From positions 1,286,001 to 1,350,000 of the forward strand of contig NZ_CP159403.1 of assembly GCF_040500525.1 (NCBI RefSeq): a stretch of 64,000 nucleotides of DNA, given 5' to 3'. Both the position numbers and the translations under genes were made by a program. Under the pieces are notes generated by a model. It saw only the letters and a list, made by a program, of their open reading frames with translations, searched no databases and had not been told where the DNA came from. Shown piece after piece: positions 61,673 to 64,000 of this stretch. The DNA comes from Azospirillum formosense (GTDB lineage Bacteria; Pseudomonadota; Alphaproteobacteria; Azospirillales; Azospirillaceae). Every line of letters begins with the position of its first letter. The first letter of the stretch is position 1.

Positions 61673-62796
61673 GCCACACCGGCCCCCCAGCGGGCGACGA
61701 AGGGCGCCCATTCGCGGTCCACCCGCTCCCGCCCTTCGGCGGACAGGCGGTGGCGGTTCTTCGCGTAATCGCTCACCGCCCCCAGATAGGCCTCGAAGTT
61801 CGGGCGCGCCGCCGCGTATCCCGGAAGGTCCAGCGTCCGGTACAGCCGTTCCACCTCCGCCAGCGGATCGCGCTCGAAGCGTTCGAACGGCACCTCGGCG
61901 AAGCGGTCCGCCGGCAGGTCCGCCGTGTCGTCGATCAGCGCCTGCATGATGCGCGGGTAATGGTCCAGCACGACCCGCTCCACGTCGATGTGCCCGTGCG
62001 GCTGGAGCGCCAGCCGCGCCAGCAGCGTCCGGTAGAAGCCGACCGTGGACACGAACACCGCCCGCGGGTCGCGGTGGATGTGGATGAAGCGCGCGTCGGG
62101 CCAGATCTCCCGCATCATGGCGACCCGCGCGCTGTAGACCGGGTTCTTCAGCAGGATGCAGCGCCCGCCCTGGGCGATCGACACCTTCTCCAGGAAATAG
62201 AGGAAGCGGCGTTTCCAGGCCTCCCGCTCCGCCGCCGTGCAGCCGTCGAAATAGAGGCCGCGGCGCAGGTTCTCGTCGAACCGTTCCGGGAAATAGAGGC
62301 CATGGTAGAAGGAGACCGGCGACATGTTCGCCAGGGCGATCTCGTCCTCCTGCGGACTGTCGGCCTTGACCGGCACGTTGTCGATGTAGCGCCGCTCCGG
62401 CAGGGCGCGGGCCAGCAGCGGCCTCAGGACCGAGCCCAGACCCAGCATGTCCCAGGGCAGGCCGACCGCGAAGGGGTCGATGATGCCGAATTGCGGGTCG
62501 CGGCTCAGCACGTTGTAGAGATGGGTCGTGCCGCTGCGCCAATGGCCGAGGATGAAGACCGGCGGCGGCAGGCCGGTGCCCTTCCGCCGCCGCGCCGCCA
62601 CCCAGCCGGCCTCGGCCAGCGAGAAGGGCGCGCGCCCCAGCGCCGAGGCCAGCGCCGCCAGCGCCGTCGGCCAGCCGCGCCCGCGCGGAGCGCCGTTGCG
62701 CGCCAGCACGGTCAGCAGCGTGACGGCGTCGCAGCCGTACAGCGGATGGTCCGGGATCGGCATCCACCCCCGTCGTCCCGTCATCGGCCTACCCAT
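61669..62796 (-). CDS. PAPS-dependent sulfotransferase family protein
   Basis: 375 residues. The 5'-phosphosulfate loop is VFILGHWRSGTTHLYNVLSRDP (read in parts: GHWRSGTTHL) and the 3'-phosphate region is RFIHIHRDPRAVFVSTVGFY, both expected in Sulfotransfer_3 enzymes. Other segments are FYHGLYFPERFDENLRRGLYF and ILLKNPVYSARV. The acceptor is unknown. The ATG at 62794-62796 has GGAGG 7 bases upstream, which rules out the longer open frame. It is the first gene of a two-gene unit with the propeller protein, inserted among hopanoid genes and divergent from hpnM. Confidence 0.82.
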   Translation of the reverse strand: MGRPMTGRRGWMPIPDHPLYGCDAVTLLTVLARNGAPRGRGWPTALAALASALGRAPFSLAEAGWVAARRRKGTGLPPPVFILGHWRSGTTHLYNVLSRDPQFGIIDPFAVGLPWDMLGLGSVLRPLLARALPERRYIDNVPVKADSPQEDEIALANMSPVSFYHGLYFPERFDENLRRGLYFDGCTAAEREAWKRRFLYFLEKVSIAQGGRCILLKNPVYSARVAMMREIWPDARFIHIHRDPRAVFVSTVGFYRTLLARLALQPHGHIDVERVVLDHYPRIMQALIDDTADLPADRFAEVPFERFERDPLAEVERLYRTLDLPGYAAARPNFEAYLGAVSDYAKNRHRLSAEGRERVDREWAPFVARWGAGVA

Positions 62797-62934
62797 CCGG
62801 ACACCTCCCTTCGACAGCGCCGCGCAGGAGGATAGACCGGGCCGGACGCTGTTACATCCCACACGGACGGTTGAATCCGCCTGCCCCGAACGGGCAGATT
62901 TCCACGACCAACGCAGGAGCATGGGAACGCCGCG

Positions 62935-63585
62935 ATGATTGGTTCCATCTCACGCCGGACCTGGATGCGCGCCGCGCTCGCGCTGGCCGTGCTGGCGGCC
63001 GGCCTGCTGCCGGTCCCCGCCGTGGCGCAGCAGGCCGGGAACACCCCGGGCGCCCGCGCCACGGTGGCGCGGCTGAACGAGGCCATCCTGTCCCTGATGC
63101 GGGAGGCCGCCGGGCGGGAGCCGGCACGGGCGCGGCTCCAGCGTTTCCTGCCGGTGATGCTCGACACCTTCGACCTGGAGGCCGCGCTCCGCGTCGCCGC
63201 CGCTCCCTATTTCGACCAGTCGGCGGAGCCGGAGAAGCGGCAGGCGCTGGACGCCTTCGCCCGGCGCAGCGCCGCGCAGTATGTGGACCGCTTCGACAGC
63301 TACGACGGCCAGCGGATCGAGATCGTCGGCGAACGGCCGGCCCCGCGCGGGATGCTGCTGGTCGACACCGATCTGGTGCGCGCGGGCAAGACGCCGGTGC
63401 GGCTGAGCTACCTGTTGCGTCCGGAAGGCGACCGCTGGCGCATCCTCGACGTGCTGGCGAAGGGCACGGTCAGCCAACTCGCCACCCAGCGCTCGGAATT
63501 CCAGAACACGCTGCGCGGCGGCGGGCTGGCCGCCCTGACGCGCGACCTCAACAGCAACGCCGACCGCATCCTCGGCGGGGCGTGA
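62935..63585 (+). CDS. hpnM: Hopanoid-associated MlaC/Ttg2D-type periplasmic protein HpnM
   Basis: 216 residues. A signal peptide (about 1-31, ending PAVAQ) is followed by the MlaC fold: ARATVARLNEAILSLMREAA, RFLPVMLDTFDLEAALRVAA, RRSAAQYVDRFDSYDGQRIE and PEGDRWRILDVLAKGTVSQLATQRSEF (in parts). MlaC proteins shuttle phospholipids through the periplasm; HpnM is the hopanoid-cluster version and may carry hopanoids with HpnN. hpnA starts 5 bases after its stop. Confidence 0.9.
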   Translation: MIGSISRRTWMRAALALAVLAAGLLPVPAVAQQAGNTPGARATVARLNEAILSLMREAAGREPARARLQRFLPVMLDTFDLEAALRVAAAPYFDQSAEPEKRQALDAFARRSAAQYVDRFDSYDGQRIEIVGERPAPRGMLLVDTDLVRAGKTPVRLSYLLRPEGDRWRILDVLAKGTVSQLATQRSEFQNTLRGGGLAALTRDLNSNADRILGGA

Positions 63586-63590
63586 GGGGA

Positions 63591-64000
63591 ATGGGGGTCA
63601 CGCTCGTCACCGGTGGCAGCGGTTTCATCGGCGGGCATCTGGTGGCGGCGCTGGCGGCGCGGGGCGAGCGGGTGCGCGTCCTCGACCTCCAGGACCCGCC
63701 GGACGGCCTGCCGCCGGACGTGGAGGTCCGGCACGGCTCCATCCTCGACGCGGCGGCGGTGGCCCGCGCGCTGGATGGGGTGGAGCGGGTCCATCATCTC
63801 GCCGCCGTGGCGACGCTGTGGGACCGCGACCCGACCGTCTTCGACCGGGTGAACCGGCAGGGCACGCGGGTGGTCCTGGACGCGGCGGCGCGGGCGCCGG
63901 GCGTGAAACGCTTCGTCCATTGCTCGACCGAGGCCGTGATGATCGGCCACCCGCCGCCGCGCCGCCTCGATGAGAGCGCCGATCCGGGGCTGGAGGCGCT
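63591..64000 (+). CDS. hpnA: Hopanoid-associated sugar epimerase HpnA, 5' part
   Basis: The first 136 codons are present; the gene runs off the right edge. The extended SDR (NAD-dependent epimerase) opening is VTLVTGGSGFIGGHLVAALAARG, the TGGxGFIG dinucleotide motif being intact. VHHLAAVATLWDRDPTVFDRVNRQGTRVVLDAA follows (in parts), then FVHCSTEAVMIG with the catalytic-region Ser. HpnA assignments rest on position after hpnM and the ATLWDRDP-type segment. AGGGG lies just before the ATG at 63591. Confidence 0.88.
   Translation, partial: MGVTLVTGGSGFIGGHLVAALAARGERVRVLDLQDPPDGLPPDVEVRHGSILDAAAVARALDGVERVHHLAAVATLWDRDPTVFDRVNRQGTRVVLDAAARAPGVKRFVHCSTEAVMIGHPPPRRLDESADPGLEA

Overview
The window is about 70% G+C chromosomal DNA, apart from one AT-rich gene. 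Its gene content points to an alphaproteobacterium of the Rhodospirillales, most likely Azospirillum. The indicators are FlaF-type flagellar regulation, a hopanoid locus (shc, hpnA, hpnG, hpnH, hpnM, hpnN), the argH-lptM-lysA order and several TPR-glycosyltransferase proteins. The genus is inferred from gene content, not from a search.

Layout. 1-6.8 kb: the 5' part of a MocR/GntR regulator, a non-coding stretch with a strong minus-strand terminator, a secreted UshA-like protein whose metallophosphatase residues look lost, a tightly linked membrane histidine kinase, and a TPR-glycosyltransferase. 7-14.7 kb: flagellar axial genes flgE-flgK-flgL behind a sigma-54 promoter, then convergent flaF. 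FlgE and FlgL are greatly enlarged by a repeated module. 14.7-19 kb: a GT9 heptosyltransferase, lptF and a chemoreceptor. 19-27.3 kb: a branched-chain amino-acid type ABC transporter split by an L,D-transpeptidase and a second TPR-glycosyltransferase, with a third TPR-glycosyltransferase after its binding protein. 27.5-38 kb: mostly housekeeping genes, including an endonuclease III family enzyme, a Tat-exported GH1 glycosidase, a PduO-type cobalamin adenosyltransferase, etfB-etfA-hbd, and a TlpA-like thioredoxin.

38-47.8 kb: argH-lptM-lysA, bacteriohemerythrin, a large TIGR02302 membrane protein, rodA, a CNNM/HlyC-type protein and exoD. 47.9-52.5 kb: a soluble histidine kinase and a cobalamin-binding protein with the W-x9-EH signature of B12 photoreceptors, plus a single-domain response regulator on the same strand. 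An AT-rich gene for an alpha/beta hydrolase with a GHSNGG/GDGTV/His triad lies between them and looks foreign. 53.5-64 kb: the hopanoid locus. hpnH faces hpnG-DUF2141-shc; hpnN, hpnM and hpnA follow, with a sulfotransferase and a strictosidine-synthase-like beta-propeller protein between hpnN and hpnM.

The most interesting candidates are: (1) the B12 photoreceptor-kinase pair and the AT-rich lipase-like gene beside it; (2) a shared 19-bp GTAnnnTAC-A-GTAnnnTAC element in front of hpnH and between shc and hpnN; (3) the pseudo-5'-nucleotidase/histidine kinase pair; (4) the repeat-expanded hook and junction proteins; (5) three proteins with a near-common TPR head fused to different glycosyltransferase domains. 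I saw no tRNA, rRNA, CRISPR array or insertion sequence.
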